Shown here piece after piece: positions 44,209 through 53,748 of a stretch of DNA of 64,000 bases (positions are counted from its first letter, which is position 1; the number at the start of each line of letters is the position of its first letter). The DNA comes from Roseivivax lentus. Lineage in GTDB: Bacteria > Pseudomonadota > Alphaproteobacteria > Rhodobacterales > Rhodobacteraceae. Both the position numbers and the translations under genes were made by a program. Location: contig NZ_FTOQ01000005.1 in the NCBI RefSeq assembly GCF_900156805.1, positions 1 to 64,000 on the forward strand, read 5' to 3'. Below the pieces are notes generated by a model. The model was given only the letters and a program-made list of their open reading frames with translations. It was not told where the DNA came from and ran no database searches.

Positions 44209-44604
44209 TCAGCGCTCGGCGCGATCCTCGATATCCTGGGCCACCGCCTCGGCGCGCGCGGCCAACTCCGCCAGCACCTCGGTCACCCCCGCGGGCAGGA
44301 CCGGCACCTCGATGCGTTCGGGTTCGGGCGCGGGCGCACTGGCCGCGGAGCGCAGCTGCGCCTCGAGCTCGGCCACACGCGCATCCGAGGCTGCCAGCTT
44401 CTCCTCGAGCCCGGCGGTCTTGTCCGCCAGCATCAGCCCCGCCATGAGCAGCATCCGCGGCTCGGGAATGCGGCCGATCTGGTCGATCAGCACCCGCGCC
44501 TCGGTATCGAGCATCTCCGCCGCGCTCAGCAGATAGGGTTCCTCGCCGTCCTGGCAGGCCACCGCGAAGGTGCGCCCGCCGATGGTGATGTCGACCTCGG
44601 GCAT
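44209..44604 (-). CDS. zapA: Cell division protein ZapA
   Basis: A 131-residue ZapA homologue, which bundles FtsZ filaments. The family opening VDITIGGRTFAVACQDGEEPYLLSAAEML and the segment RMLLMAGLMLADKTAGLEEKL are clear; the C-terminus is a coiled coil extended by an alanine/glutamate-rich tail. The start overlaps the stop of the upstream coiled-coil gene by one base. Confidence 0.92.
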   Translation of the reverse strand: MPEVDITIGGRTFAVACQDGEEPYLLSAAEMLDTEARVLIDQIGRIPEPRMLLMAGLMLADKTAGLEEKLAASDARVAELEAQLRSAASAPAPEPERIEVPVLPAGVTEVLAELAARAEAVAQDIEDRAER

Positions 44605-45155
44605 CAGGTGGCCTCCTCGGTTTGGGGCGCGTCGGCGTCGCTCTCCGCGTCGGTTCCGGCGGCGTCGGCCAGAAGCGGCGCGAGCGCGCCCAGAAGCGCC
44701 TGCGCCTCGCTGGTCTCCACTGCCCGCGCGGCGCGCAGGGATTCGAGCTCCGCGAGCATCGCCTTGTTGATCAGATGCGGCTCTCCGACATTCTCTTCGA
44801 GGGCCGCGCGCAACTCCTGGTTGGTGCCGGTCAGCATCTCGTTGGCATGGCGCAACCGCTGCAGGTCCCCGTCGAGGGCGGCGAGCCGCGCGCGGGCCTC
44901 CTCGGCCTCGGCGCGAAGTGCGGCGACCTCGGTTTCCTGCTTGGTGCGGATGGCGCGCACCCGTTCCTCGAGCTGGGCATTGGCCAGCCGCTCCTCCTCG
45001 AGCGCGGCCTGCGCCTCCGCCAGCGCAGCGGCGGCCTCCAACACGGTGTCGTCGCCGCCGGAGGCGGCACCCGCGCCGCCCAGGCTCTCGACCCCGGTCG
45101 CGATCCGGTCGAGCGCCGCCGCGATCCGCCGTTCAAGCTCGTCGATCTCACTCAT
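44604..45155 (-). CDS. Coiled-coil protein before zapA
   Basis: A 183-residue protein that is almost entirely a predicted coiled coil (EAQAALEEERLANAQLEERVRAI, then EVAALRAEAEEARARLAALDG) with a variable acidic C-terminus. It has no signal peptide. A coiled-coil gene directly before zapA is common in alphaproteobacteria and probably relates to division, but no specific function can be given. The ATG at 45155 is the natural start. Confidence 0.75.
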   Translation of the reverse strand: MSEIDELERRIAAALDRIATGVESLGGAGAASGGDDTVLEAAAALAEAQAALEEERLANAQLEERVRAIRTKQETEVAALRAEAEEARARLAALDGDLQRLRHANEMLTGTNQELRAALEENVGEPHLINKAMLAELESLRAARAVETSEAQALLGALAPLLADAAGTDAESDADAPQTEEAT

Positions 45156-45387
45156 GCTGTCCGCCTTCTGCCCGTCCTCATGGACCGATCTTGCGATGGC
45201 TCGGGTGCGGCCCTGCCGCGGCAGGTTGCGCCCGAATCGCTCTGGCCCTCTGTTCCGGCAACTTTATCAACAGTGATGCAAATGTGCGCCCCCTTTCCTG
45301 TCAAGGCCTTGGGAGCCACGCTTGATCTTGGCCGGGGGCCTCATTAGACGCAAGGGTGTCTCAGATCCAAGCAAGGATGACCGACCC

Positions 45388-47403
45388 GTGGATATCGCAG
45401 CCCTCTCCTCGTCCCACCCCGACCACTGGATGCGCGCGACCGCGATCCGCGCGCTGGCTCTCGACGCGGTCGCCGCGGCGAATTCCGGCCATTCCGGCAT
45501 GCCCATCGGCATGGCCGATGTCGCGACCGTTCTCTATTCCAGGCATCTCAAGTTCGACGCCGCGCGCCCCGACTGGCCCGACCGCGACCGCTTCATCCTG
45601 TCGGCGGGCCACGGCTCCATGCTGCTCTACGCGCTGCTCTACCTGACCGGCGATGCGGAGATCACGCTCGACGAGGTGAAGAATTTCCGCCAGCTCGGTG
45701 CCCGCACCGCCGGCCATCCGGAGAACTTCCTCGCCACCGCGATCGAGACGACGACCGGCCCGCTTGGCCAGGGCATCGCCATGTCGGTGGGCTTTGCCAT
45801 CGCCGAAGAGGCGCTGCGCGCGCGCTTCACCTCGAAGATCATCGACCACCACACCTATGTGATCGCCGGTGACGGCTGCCTGATGGAAGGCGTCAGCCAG
45901 GAAGCCATCGCGCTTGCGGGCCGCCAGGAGCTGGGTCACCTCGTGGTCTTCTGGGACAACAACAACATCACCATCGACGGCAAGGTCAGCCTGTCGGACC
46001 GCACCAACCAGCCGCAGCGCTTCGCGGCCTCGGGCTGGCACGTGCAGGAAATCGACGGCCACGACCCCGAGGCCATCGACGCCGCCATCGCCGCCGCCAA
46101 GGCCGATCCGCGCCCCTCGATGATCGCCTGCAAGACGCATATCGCGCTCGGCCACGCGGCGCAGGACAGCTCCAAGGGGCACGGTGCGCTGACCGATGGC
46201 GATCAGAACGCCGCCGCCAAGGCCGCCTGGGGCTGGAGCGCGGCGCCCTTCGAGATACCCGCCGACATCAAGTCCTGGTGGGAAGAGGTCGGCGCGCGCG
46301 GTGCCGCGGCCTCCGCCGAATGGGACGCGCGGCTTGCCAAGCTTTCCGGCAACAAGCAGGCCGAGTTCGCCCGCACCATGGCCGGCGAGGCCCCGAAAAA
46401 GCTGTCGGCCACGATCAAGGCGCTGAAAAAGCAGCTGGCCGAGACGCAGCCCAAGGTCGCCACGCGCAAATCCTCCGAGATGGTGCTCGAGGTGATCAAC
46501 CCGATCATGCCCGAGACGATCGGCGGCTCGGCGGACTTGACCGGCTCCAACAACACCAAGACCGCGGATCTCGGCGTTTTCGACGCGGAAACCCGCGACG
46601 GGCGCTACATCTATTACGGCATCCGCGAGCACGGCATGGCCGCGGCCATGAACGGCATGGCGCTGCATGGCGGCGTGCGGCCCTATGGCGGCACGTTCTT
46701 CTGCTTCACCGATTACGCGCGTCCCGCCATGCGGCTCGCGGCGCTGCAGAAGATCCCCACCGTCTTCGTGATGACCCACGATTCCATCGGTCTCGGCGAG
46801 GACGGCCCGACCCACCAGCCGATCGAGCATCTGGCGATCTGCCGCGCGACGCCCAACACGCTGGTCTTCCGCCCCGCCGACACGACGGAGACGGCGGAGG
46901 CGTGGGAAATCGCGCTGACCCAGGATGCGACGCCGTCGGTGCTGGCGCTGTCGCGGCAGAACCTGCCCACCCTGCGCACCGAGATGAAGACCAAGAACCT
47001 CGTGGCCCAGGGCGGCTACGTTCTGGCCGATGCCGAGGGCAAGCGCCAGGCGATCCTGATGGCCACCGGCTCGGAAGTGGCCATCGCCATGGAGGCCCGC
47101 GACCTGCTGCAGGCCGAGGGGATCGGCACCCGTGTGGTCTCCATGCCCTGCTGGGAACTTTTCGAGGACCAGGACGAGGCCTACCGCAAGCGTGTGCTGC
47201 CCGGCGGTCCGGTGCGCGTCGCCGTCGAGGCGGGCATCCGCTTCGGCTGGGACCGCTGGCTCTACGGCGAGCGCGGCAAGCGCGAAAAGGGCGGCTTCGT
47301 CGGCATGCACGGCTTCGGCGCCTCGGCGCCCTCCGACGCGCTCTACGATCATTTCGGCATCACCCCCGCAGCGGTGGCCGAGAAGGTCAAATCCATGCTC
47401 TGA
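45388..47403 (+). CDS. tkt: Transketolase
   Basis: A 671-residue thiamine-diphosphate enzyme of the pentose-phosphate and Calvin pathways. Landmarks: [16 protein letters not shown], the ThDP/Mg site [13 protein letters not shown]...[22 protein letters not shown], and [15 protein letters not shown] in the pyrimidine domain. Length is normal. GTG 45388 with aagga upstream is chosen over an ATG 22 codons earlier because it gives the usual N-terminus. It is divergent from the zapA pair. Confidence 0.96.
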   Translation: MDIAALSSSHPDHWMRATAIRALALDAVAAANSGHSGMPIGMADVATVLYSRHLKFDAARPDWPDRDRFILSAGHGSMLLYALLYLTGDAEITLDEVKNFRQLGARTAGHPENFLATAIETTTGPLGQGIAMSVGFAIAEEALRARFTSKIIDHHTYVIAGDGCLMEGVSQEAIALAGRQELGHLVVFWDNNNITIDGKVSLSDRTNQPQRFAASGWHVQEIDGHDPEAIDAAIAAAKADPRPSMIACKTHIALGHAAQDSSKGHGALTDGDQNAAAKAAWGWSAAPFEIPADIKSWWEEVGARGAAASAEWDARLAKLSGNKQAEFARTMAGEAPKKLSATIKALKKQLAETQPKVATRKSSEMVLEVINPIMPETIGGSADLTGSNNTKTADLGVFDAETRDGRYIYYGIREHGMAAAMNGMALHGGVRPYGGTFFCFTDYARPAMRLAALQKIPTVFVMTHDSIGLGEDGPTHQPIEHLAICRATPNTLVFRPADTTETAEAWEIALTQDATPSVLALSRQNLPTLRTEMKTKNLVAQGGYVLADAEGKRQAILMATGSEVAIAMEARDLLQAEGIGTRVVSMPCWELFEDQDEAYRKRVLPGGPVRVAVEAGIRFGWDRWLYGERGKREKGGFVGMHGFGASAPSDALYDHFGITPAAVAEKVKSML

Positions 47404-47430
47404 TCCGGCCCACCCGGATCGCGGAGCGGA

Positions 47431-47460
47431 CGCCCCGATGCCATCGGCATCGGGGCGTTT
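47431..47460 (+). terminator. Rho-independent terminator after tkt
   Basis: cgccccgatgcc and ggcatcggggcg form a 12-base-pair perfect stem with loop atc, followed by ttt. It lies 27 bases after the tkt stop. Confidence 0.8.
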
Positions 47461-47596
47461 ACGTGTGGGGCCCGCGGCGCCGCCCCTCGCTCGGGCCATG
47501 CCCCGACCGATCACTCGACGGTGAGTTTGCCAGCCCGGCCCGGGACGATACCTATGGGGCGTCCCGTTACGCTCGACCGAAAGGAATGCCGCCCCC

Positions 47597-48787
47597 ATGC
47601 GCCTCGCCCTGACCACCGCCGCCACGCTGCTCTTCGCCCTGCCCGCCTGCGCGCAGGATTTCGAGCGCGGCGCGCGGAACACCGATTTCCCGCCCGCCTT
47701 CGCCGAACAGTTCCGCGCCCCGCTTGTGGACAGCGGCGTGGCGCTGGAGGTCTCGACCGTCGCGGACGGCCTGTCGCGCCCCTGGGCCGTGGCGGTGCTG
47801 CCGGGCGATGCGGGCTATCTCGTCACCGAACGCACCGGCACGCTGCGCCACATCGCGCGGGACGGCACGGTTTCGGCGCCGATTGGCGGCGTGCCCGAGG
47901 TGCTGAACGAAGGCCAGGGCGGGCTCCTCGACGTGGCGCTGGCGCCCGATTTCGCGCAGAGCCGCCGCATCTATCTCAGCTATGCCAAGCCGCTCTTCCG
48001 GGGGCGCAACGCGACCGCCGCATCCTATGCCACGCTGGCCGAGGATTTCAGCGCGCTCGACGACGTGACCGAGTTCTTCGTGCAGGAACCGGGCTCCTAC
48101 TCGCCCATGCATTTCGGCTCGCGGATCGAATTCGACGGGGCGGGCCATGTCTTCGTCACCACCGGCGAGCATTTCGGCGAGGGGGAGCGCGAACTGGCGC
48201 AGGAGCTCGACACGACCTATGGCAAGACCGTGCGCTTCACCCTCGACGGCGCCATCCCCTCGGACAATCCCTTCGCAGGCAACCGCGGCAAGAACGGCGA
48301 GATCTGGTCGCGCGGGCATCGCAACCCGCAGGGCGCGCTTTACCGCGACGGCCATCTATGGACGATCGAGCACGGGCCCGCGGGCGGCGACGAGCTCAAC
48401 CGGATCGAGCGCGGCAAGAATTACGGCTGGCCCGTGATCTCCTACGGCGAGAATTACAACGGCTCGCCGGTGGGCGCGAACGCCGCCGTGCAGGACGGAC
48501 TGGAACAGCCGGTCTATTTCTGGGACCCGGTGATCGCACCGTCGGGCATGACGCTTTATGACGGTGCGCTGTTCGGCGATTGGCAGGGGGATATCTTCAT
48601 CGCCTCGCTCAATCCCGGCGGGATCGTGCGCCTGTCGCTCGGGCCGAATGACCGCGTCACCGAAGAAGAGCGCCTGCGCATGGATCTGGGCCGCGTGCGG
48701 GACGTGGCGGTCGACCGCGATGGCGCGATCCTCGCCGTGACGGATTCGGACCGGGGCCGCCTGGTACGGCTGACGCCCGGCGGCTGA
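47597..48787 (+). CDS. PQQ-dependent sugar dehydrogenase (YliI/Asd type)
   Basis: A 396-residue exported protein of the soluble aldose/PQQ sugar dehydrogenase family. A signal peptide (residues 1-19, ending ACAQ) is followed by a six-blade propeller. Family segments: GLSRPWAVAVLPGDAGYLVTER, EGQGGLLDVALAPDF, IWSRGHRNPQGAL, WTIEHGPAGGDELNRIERGKNYGWP. Such enzymes oxidise aldoses in the periplasm using PQQ made elsewhere or taken up. No PQQ genes are in the window. Confidence 0.87.
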   Translation: MRLALTTAATLLFALPACAQDFERGARNTDFPPAFAEQFRAPLVDSGVALEVSTVADGLSRPWAVAVLPGDAGYLVTERTGTLRHIARDGTVSAPIGGVPEVLNEGQGGLLDVALAPDFAQSRRIYLSYAKPLFRGRNATAASYATLAEDFSALDDVTEFFVQEPGSYSPMHFGSRIEFDGAGHVFVTTGEHFGEGERELAQELDTTYGKTVRFTLDGAIPSDNPFAGNRGKNGEIWSRGHRNPQGALYRDGHLWTIEHGPAGGDELNRIERGKNYGWPVISYGENYNGSPVGANAAVQDGLEQPVYFWDPVIAPSGMTLYDGALFGDWQGDIFIASLNPGGIVRLSLGPNDRVTEEERLRMDLGRVRDVAVDRDGAILAVTDSDRGRLVRLTPGG

Positions 48788-48796
48788 GGGTCAAAG

Positions 48797-48996
48797 GGCG
48801 GTGTCTTGCGAAGACACCGCCTCGAAATCCTGCGAGGATTTCGCGCCCGCAGGCCCGAAGCGCGTCGCTTTCGCCAGAGACCACGCTGAAATCCGCGTCG
48901 GATTTCCCGCCCGCAGGCCCGAAATGGATCGCCGTCGCCAGAGACCACGCCGAAATCCGCGTCGGATTTCGCCGCGTTTTCCACGATGGAAAACGC
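48797..48996. repeat. Array of five hairpins with a 64-bp repeated unit
   Basis: Between two convergent genes lie: a perfect hairpin ggcggtgtctt-gcg-aagacaccgcc (48797-48821); three copies of gaaatcc-N5-ggatttc at 48824-48842, 48888-48906 and 48952-48970, exactly 64 bases apart, with the intervening sequence (cgcccgcaggcccgaa ... ccagagaccacgc) also repeated; and gcgttttcca-cga-tggaaaacgc (48974-48996). The outer hairpins could end transcription; the tandem ones look like a short intergenic repeat family. Confidence 0.85.
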
Positions 48997-49016
48997 CCCC
49001 CTTCAATCCAAAGCCG

Positions 49017-49994
49017 TCAGAAGGACGGCGCCTTCTCCACGAACCGCGCCCAGAGCGGCGCGACGAGCTTGGTGCCCACGGGGATCAGGATCAGCCCGAG
49101 CGCCACGCCCAGAACCCCGTCGCAGAAGGCCGTCACGATCCATTCCACCGTCCCGCGCAGCCCGTCGGAGGCGAACCCCGCGGCGGCCACGGCGATGTCG
49201 TGGATGATCTCCTCGGGCGCATGCCAGCCCATCTGCGCCAGCCCGTGCACAATGATCGACCCGCCGACCCAGAGCATGGCCGCGGTGCCCACCACCGACA
49301 GCACTTTCATCACCACCGGCATCGCCTTCACGACCCCGCGTCCGAAGCCGCGCGTCAGCCCGGTCCGCCCGACCTGGGTCAGCCACAGCCCGATATCGTC
49401 CATCTTCACGATCAGCGCGACCGATCCGTAGACTGCGGTGGTGATCATCACCGCCACCATCGCCAGCGTCGCCGCCTCCATCCACAGCGTCGAGGCCGGG
49501 ATCGCCGCCAGCGCGATGGTCATGATCTCCGCCGACAGGATGAAATCGGTCTTGATCGCACCCTCGACCTTCTGCTCCTCGAGATGCATGGGATCGCCGA
49601 TATCGTGGCTGCCATCTGGCCCGGGCGTGTGATCGTCATGCGGCATGATCGCATGGGCGAGCTTCTCGGCCCCTTCGAAGCACAGATAGGCGCCGCCCAA
49701 CATCAGAAGCGGCGGGATCGCCCAGGGCAGCAGGTTCGACAGCGCCAGCCCCGCGGGCAGCAGGAAGACCAGCTTGTTGAAGATCGAGGCGCGGGCGATC
49801 TTCCAGATGATCGGCAATTCCCGCGCGGGCTCGAAGCCCTGCACGTATTTCGGCGTCACCGCGGCGTCGTCGATCACCGCACCCGCGGCCTTCGATCCGG
49901 CCTTCATCGCCTGTGCGGTCACGTCGTCGACGGAGGCCGCCGCCACCTTCGCGATCCCCGCCACGTCATCGAGAAGTGCCAGAAGTCCGCTCAT
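49017..49994 (-). CDS. DUF808/YedI-like membrane protein
   Basis: A 325-residue polytopic membrane protein of the DUF808 (YedI) family. The opening GLLALLDDVAGIAKVAAASVDDV and AVTPKYVQGFEPARELPIIWKIARGS-like segment (ELPIIWKIARASIFNKL) are typical, as is GAYLCFEGAEKL followed by EEQKVEGAIKTDFILSAEIM. Function is unknown in the family. It lies opposite the sugar dehydrogenase, separated by the hairpin array. Confidence 0.85.
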   Translation of the reverse strand: MSGLLALLDDVAGIAKVAAASVDDVTAQAMKAGSKAAGAVIDDAAVTPKYVQGFEPARELPIIWKIARASIFNKLVFLLPAGLALSNLLPWAIPPLLMLGGAYLCFEGAEKLAHAIMPHDDHTPGPDGSHDIGDPMHLEEQKVEGAIKTDFILSAEIMTIALAAIPASTLWMEAATLAMVAVMITTAVYGSVALIVKMDDIGLWLTQVGRTGLTRGFGRGVVKAMPVVMKVLSVVGTAAMLWVGGSIIVHGLAQMGWHAPEEIIHDIAVAAAGFASDGLRGTVEWIVTAFCDGVLGVALGLILIPVGTKLVAPLWARFVEKAPSF

Positions 49995-50069
49995 GTCATG
50001 CCCTTTCGCCGCCGGTACGCCGCCCGGTATCCCGTATGAGATCGCACCGAACCCTAATGCGCCGCGCCC

Positions 50070-50438
50070 TCAGCGCAAGGGCTGGCGCGCAAAGCGCCCG
50101 GGCCCATGCGCCGCCAGCACGAGGCAGCCCCCCGCGATGGCCCAGTTCTTCACGAAGATCGACATCTGCCAGGGATCCTCGGGGATCAGGTGAAAGAGGC
50201 TCGTCGCCGCGCCATAGGCAGCGAGGCTCGCCGCCACGGGGCGCGTGGCGACCCCGAAGACCAGCGCCAGCCCCGCCATCCCGTTATAGACCGCCGCGGG
50301 CCAGATCAGCAGGCCCGGCAAGCCCAACCCGGTCAGCAGCGTCATCGCCGGCTCGGGATCGGCGGCTTTCTGCACCGCGCCCGCAAGGAACAGAACCGCG
50401 AGAAGGATTCGCCCCGCGAGGCTTGCCAGATCGGCCAT
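50070..50438 (-). CDS. DoxX-family membrane protein
   Basis: A 122-residue protein with four hydrophobic segments and the DoxX pattern (RILLAVLFLAGAVQKAADPE, AAVYNGMAGLALVFGVATRPVA, IFVKNWAIAGGCLVLAAHG). The start at 50438 has aaaggagg upstream. DoxX proteins are small inner-membrane proteins linked to redox or sulfur metabolism in some bacteria, but the role here is unknown. It is divergent from gap1 across a region with repeated operator-like sequences. Confidence 0.8.
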   Translation of the reverse strand: MADLASLAGRILLAVLFLAGAVQKAADPEPAMTLLTGLGLPGLLIWPAAVYNGMAGLALVFGVATRPVAASLAAYGAATSLFHLIPEDPWQMSIFVKNWAIAGGCLVLAAHGPGRFARQPLR

Positions 50439-50467
50439 CCCGGCCTCCTTTCCGATTCCCGGCCGGA

Positions 50468-50534
50468 TGTTAGCGCGACCGGTCCGCAAGGGTTAGCGCC
50501 ACCAGTGCCAAATGGGTGACCTTTATCGCTAACA
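50468..50534. promoter_or_regulatory. LacI-type operator-like sequences before gap1
   Basis: Three sequences resemble the palindrome tgttagcgctaaca: tgttagcgc (50468-50476, half), ggttagcgccacca (50491-50504) and ctttatcgctaaca (50521-50534, 11 of 14). They lie between the divergent DoxX and GAPDH genes. The consensus, as I remember it, is of the CceR kind, a LacI-family regulator of central carbon metabolism in Rhodobacterales. Confidence 0.45.
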
Positions 50535-50622
50535 CACTGTCGAAAAACGGGTTTTCGCGTTGCCTCCGCGAAGCCCCTGACGGTATGCAGTTGTTCACAA
50601 TCTATCGGCAGGAGCAAGTCGC

Positions 50623-51627
50623 ATGACGGTTACCCTCGGCATCAACGGTTTCGGCCGCATCGGGCGGTCCACTCTCGCACATATCGCCGAGAGCGCGCGC
50701 AACGACGTGCAGGTGGTGAAGATCAACGCCACCGGGCCGCTCGAAACCTCGGCCCATCTGCTGCGCTACGACAGCGTGCATGGCCGCTTTCCGGGCGAGG
50801 TGCGCATCTCGGGCGACACGATGGATCTGGGCCGCGGGCCGATGCAGATGTTCTCGACCTACGATCCCGCCGAGCTCGACTGGGACGGCTGCGATGTCGT
50901 GCTCGAATGCACCGGCCAGTTCAATGACGGCGCGAAGGCGGGGGTGCATCGCGCGCGCGGCGCGAAATCCGTGCTGATCTCGGCCCCGGCGAAGAACGTC
51001 GACCGCACCGTGGTCTACGGCGTGAACCATCGCGATCTGCTCGCGGGCGAGACGATGATCTCGAACGGCTCCTGCACGACGAATTGCCTTGCCCCGCTCG
51101 CCAAGGTTCTCGACGAGGCCATTGGCATCGAGAGCGGCATCATGACCACGATCCATTCCTATACCGGCGATCAGCCCACGCTCGACCGCCGCCACAAGGA
51201 CCTCTACCGCGCCCGCGCCGCGGCGATGGCGATGATCCCGACCTCCACGGGGGCCGCGAAGGCTATCGGCGAGGTGCTGCCGGGTCTCAAGGGCCGGCTC
51301 GACGGCTCGGCGATCCGCGTGCCCACGCCCAATGTCTCGGCGGTGGACCTGACCTTCATCGCGCGGAAAGACGTGACCGTCGCGGACGTGAACGAGGTCG
51401 TGGCCGAGGCCGCCGCGGGCCGCATGGGCAGCGTGCTGGCCTATGACCCCGAGCCCAAGGTCTCGATCGATTTCAACCACACGACCCAAAGCTCGATCTT
51501 CGCGCCCGACCAGACCAAGGTGACCGGCGCGCGGCTGGTGCGGGTCCTCGCTTGGTACGACAACGAATGGGGCTTCTCGGCGCGCATGGCCGACGTGGCC
51601 GCCGAGATCGGCCGCCGGCTGCACTGA
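50623..51627 (+). CDS. gap: Glyceraldehyde-3-phosphate dehydrogenase, first copy
   Basis: A 334-residue class I GAPDH. The Rossmann opening [12 protein letters not shown], the catalytic SNGSCTTNCLAP with the active-site Cys, and the C-terminal [14 protein letters not shown] are intact. Residues at the NAD-binding loop (KINATGPLE) differ from those of the second copy (AINDLGPVE), which may mean a different cofactor preference or pathway direction. A second gap gene lies 486 bases downstream. Confidence 0.96.
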   Translation: MTVTLGINGFGRIGRSTLAHIAESARNDVQVVKINATGPLETSAHLLRYDSVHGRFPGEVRISGDTMDLGRGPMQMFSTYDPAELDWDGCDVVLECTGQFNDGAKAGVHRARGAKSVLISAPAKNVDRTVVYGVNHRDLLAGETMISNGSCTTNCLAPLAKVLDEAIGIESGIMTTIHSYTGDQPTLDRRHKDLYRARAAAMAMIPTSTGAAKAIGEVLPGLKGRLDGSAIRVPTPNVSAVDLTFIARKDVTVADVNEVVAEAAAGRMGSVLAYDPEPKVSIDFNHTTQSSIFAPDQTKVTGARLVRVLAWYDNEWGFSARMADVAAEIGRRLH

Positions 51628-51869
51628 GCGGCACGGCGCTCCGGGTGCGGCCCGCGACGGGCCCGCACCCGGGCCATTGCCCTGCCCCTGACGGCGCATT
51701 CCCGGGCCGTCCTGCGTGACCGTCCGCCCCGCCCGGCCAGCGATCCACGCCTCCAGGCGTTCCGGCTGCAACGCTTCGCGCCCGCGAACGCGCGGCGGCT
51801 GTCCAAGCCCGTCCCGCCGATGCTACACCTGAGGGGCAGCGCCCATCGCTGCGCATGTCAGAGGCGGAT

Positions 51870-52013
51870 ATGACCAACGGACTGGCCCTTTCCCTGGGCG
51901 CGCTCATTCTCGGCGCCATCATCATGGACATGGCGATTTTCGGCACGGAGCACATGATCTTCCTCGGTCAGAAGTTCTTCCAGCTGCTCGGCTGGGTCGC
52001 GTTCTGGCGGTGA
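51870..52013 (+). CDS. Small hydrophobic protein between the gap genes
   Basis: A 47-residue protein: MTNGLALSLGALILGAIIMD, one membrane helix, then FGTEHMIFLGQKFFQLLGWVAFWR. A purine-rich agaggcgg precedes the ATG. The coherent membrane helix followed by an amphipathic aromatic helix argues that it is a real gene. I do not recognise a family, and no function can be given. It is probably transcribed with or near gap1. Confidence 0.6.
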   Translation: MTNGLALSLGALILGAIIMDMAIFGTEHMIFLGQKFFQLLGWVAFWR

Positions 52014-52066
52014 CGCTTGACCGCCGCGGCGGATGGCTCACCTTGACACGTGACGACCGCTTTGAT

Positions 52067-52080
52067 TGTTAGCGGTAACG
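52067..52080. promoter_or_regulatory. LacI-type operator-like palindrome before gap2
   Basis: tgttagcggtaacg matches tgttagcgctaaca at 12 of 14 positions and lies 33 bases before the gap2 start, near a TTGACA element at 52043-52048. It would overlap the promoter, consistent with repression. Confidence 0.5.
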
Positions 52081-52112
52081 AGGAAATCAGGTTAGCCCGG
52101 AAGGAGATCTCC

Positions 52113-53114
52113 ATGACCACGAAAGTCGCGATCAATGGCTTCGGACGTATCGGCCGCAACATCCTGCGGGCCCTGATCGAGGGGGGGCGCACGGATATCG
52201 AGGTCGTTGCGATCAACGATCTCGGCCCGGTGGAGACCAATGCCCACCTTTTGCAATATGACAGCGTGCATGGCCGCTTCCCCGCCCCGGTGACCACAGG
52301 CGACGACTGGATCGACGTCGGGCGCGGCCCGATCCGCGTCACCGCCATCCGCGACCCGAAGGAGCTGCCCTGGTCCGATGTCGACGTGGCGCTGGAATGC
52401 ACCGGCATCTTCACCTCGCGCGAGAAGGCCGCGCTGCATCTCGAGAACGGCTCCAAGCGCGTTCTGGTCTCGGCCCCCTGCTCCGAGGCGCACAAGACCA
52501 TCGTCTACGGCGTCAACCATGACAGCCTGACCGCCGATGATCTCGTCGTGTCGAACGCCTCCTGCACCACCAACTGCCTGTCGCCGGTGGCCAAGGTCCT
52601 GCACGAAACGGTGGGCATCACCCGCGGTTTCATGACCACGATCCATTCCTATACCGGCGACCAGCCGACGCTCGACACGATGCACAAGGATCTCTACCGC
52701 GCGCGCGCCGCGGCGCTGAACATGATCCCGACCTCGACCGGTGCAGCCAAGGCCGTGGGCCTCGTGCTGCCCGATCTCAACGGCAAGCTCGACGGCGTGG
52801 CGATCCGTGTACCGACGCCGAACGTGTCGGTCGTGGACCTGACCTTCGAGGCGGGCCGCGACACCGATGTCGACGAGATCAACGCGGCGATCAAGGCAGC
52901 GGCGGAGGGCGAGCTGAAAGGCATCCTCGGCGTGACCGACCACAAGCTCGTGTCGATGGATTTCAACCACGACGCCCATTCGTCGATCTTCGCGACCGAT
53001 CAGACCAAGGTCATGGACGGCAATTTCGTCCGGATCCTGAGCTGGTACGACAACGAATGGGGCTTCTCGAGCCGGATGCTCGACACCGCGACGGTGCTCG
53101 GCAAGTTCGTCTGA
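52113..53114 (+). CDS. gap: Glyceraldehyde-3-phosphate dehydrogenase, second copy
   Basis: A 333-residue class I GAPDH, complete, with [10 protein letters not shown], the catalytic [12 protein letters not shown] and [14 protein letters not shown]. It is a paralogue of the gene at 50623-51627. The start at 52113 has aaggaga upstream. A terminator hairpin follows at 53214-53240. Two gap genes in series are usual in this bacterial group and may serve glycolytic and gluconeogenic flux; which is which cannot be told. Confidence 0.96.
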   Translation: MTTKVAINGFGRIGRNILRALIEGGRTDIEVVAINDLGPVETNAHLLQYDSVHGRFPAPVTTGDDWIDVGRGPIRVTAIRDPKELPWSDVDVALECTGIFTSREKAALHLENGSKRVLVSAPCSEAHKTIVYGVNHDSLTADDLVVSNASCTTNCLSPVAKVLHETVGITRGFMTTIHSYTGDQPTLDTMHKDLYRARAAALNMIPTSTGAAKAVGLVLPDLNGKLDGVAIRVPTPNVSVVDLTFEAGRDTDVDEINAAIKAAAEGELKGILGVTDHKLVSMDFNHDAHSSIFATDQTKVMDGNFVRILSWYDNEWGFSSRMLDTATVLGKFV

Positions 53115-53213
53115 GCCCAGAATTGCCGCGGCGCGTCCGGACGGGGCGCCCGCCGCATCCCGCCGATGCCCTTACGAGACGGGCCGGTTGCGAGACAGGC
53201 CAGATACCAGACG

Positions 53214-53240
53214 GGCCGGACCGATGCGTCCGGCCTTTTT
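53214..53240 (+). terminator. Rho-independent terminator after gap2
   Basis: gccggac and gtccggc form a seven-base-pair stem around cgatgc, extended by ggcc, and are followed by ttttt. It lies 100 bases after the stop. Confidence 0.75.
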
Positions 53241-53350
53241 CTTGCGCGGCCCGCGCTTTGCGGGCTTCGCGGTCCCGGTCCCCGCAGCCACGGTCACGGC
53301 AGCCGGCATCCCCCCAGCCCCGTTGACAAATCACGCCTGTCCTACCCCGC

Positions 53351-53554
53351 CTAGTCCGGATTCGTGATCGCCACGGCCGCGGCATAGCCTTGTGCTGCGC
53401 GCGGCAGCAGCGCGGTCTCCACCGGCGGCGGCGGCATCAGCGGCGCGGCAAGCGTCGTGCCCCCGGCCCCGCCCATCGGAGGCGGCGGCACGGGGGCCGG
53501 CTGGTTCGGCGCCAGCGGCGAGATGCGCAGCGCGGTGACGGGCAGGATATCCAT
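53351..53554 (-). CDS. Small proline-rich protein
   Basis: A 67-residue protein beginning MDILPVTALRISPLAPNQP with a proline-rich centre (APVPPPPMGG, APLMPPPPV) and the C-terminus YAAAVAITNPD. ggagga lies nine bases before ATG 53554. It has no signal peptide or membrane segment. Codon use is coherent, but the low complexity leaves some doubt that it is expressed. It is divergent from the small gene at 53749 across an operator-like palindrome. Confidence 0.45.
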   Translation of the reverse strand: MDILPVTALRISPLAPNQPAPVPPPPMGGAGGTTLAAPLMPPPPVETALLPRAAQGYAAAVAITNPD

Positions 53555-53692
53555 GGCATGTCCTCCGAAACAACTCGCCGCCACCCTGCCACGGCCACGG
53601 TTAACACCGGCTGAACAGCGACCTTGGCGCTATGCAATGGCTGCAGAACGGCTCTTCGGTGATGGGCGTTGTGAGCCGCGGTTCAGCGCATA

Positions 53693-53706
53693 TGTTAGCG
53701 CCAACA
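53693..53706. promoter_or_regulatory. Near-perfect LacI-type palindrome
   Basis: tgttagcgccaaca matches tgttagcgctaaca at 13 of 14 positions, the best of the set in this window. It lies 43 bases before the small gene at 53749 and 139 bases from the divergent gene ending at 53351. Confidence 0.55.
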
Positions 53707-53748
53707 GAGGCAAGAACAGCCCCTCACACACCGAACCGGAGATCAATC

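Noticed and set aside
45361-47682. A 773-codon minus-strand frame opposite tkt
   Set aside because: Shadow of transketolase; composition is typical of antisense frames.
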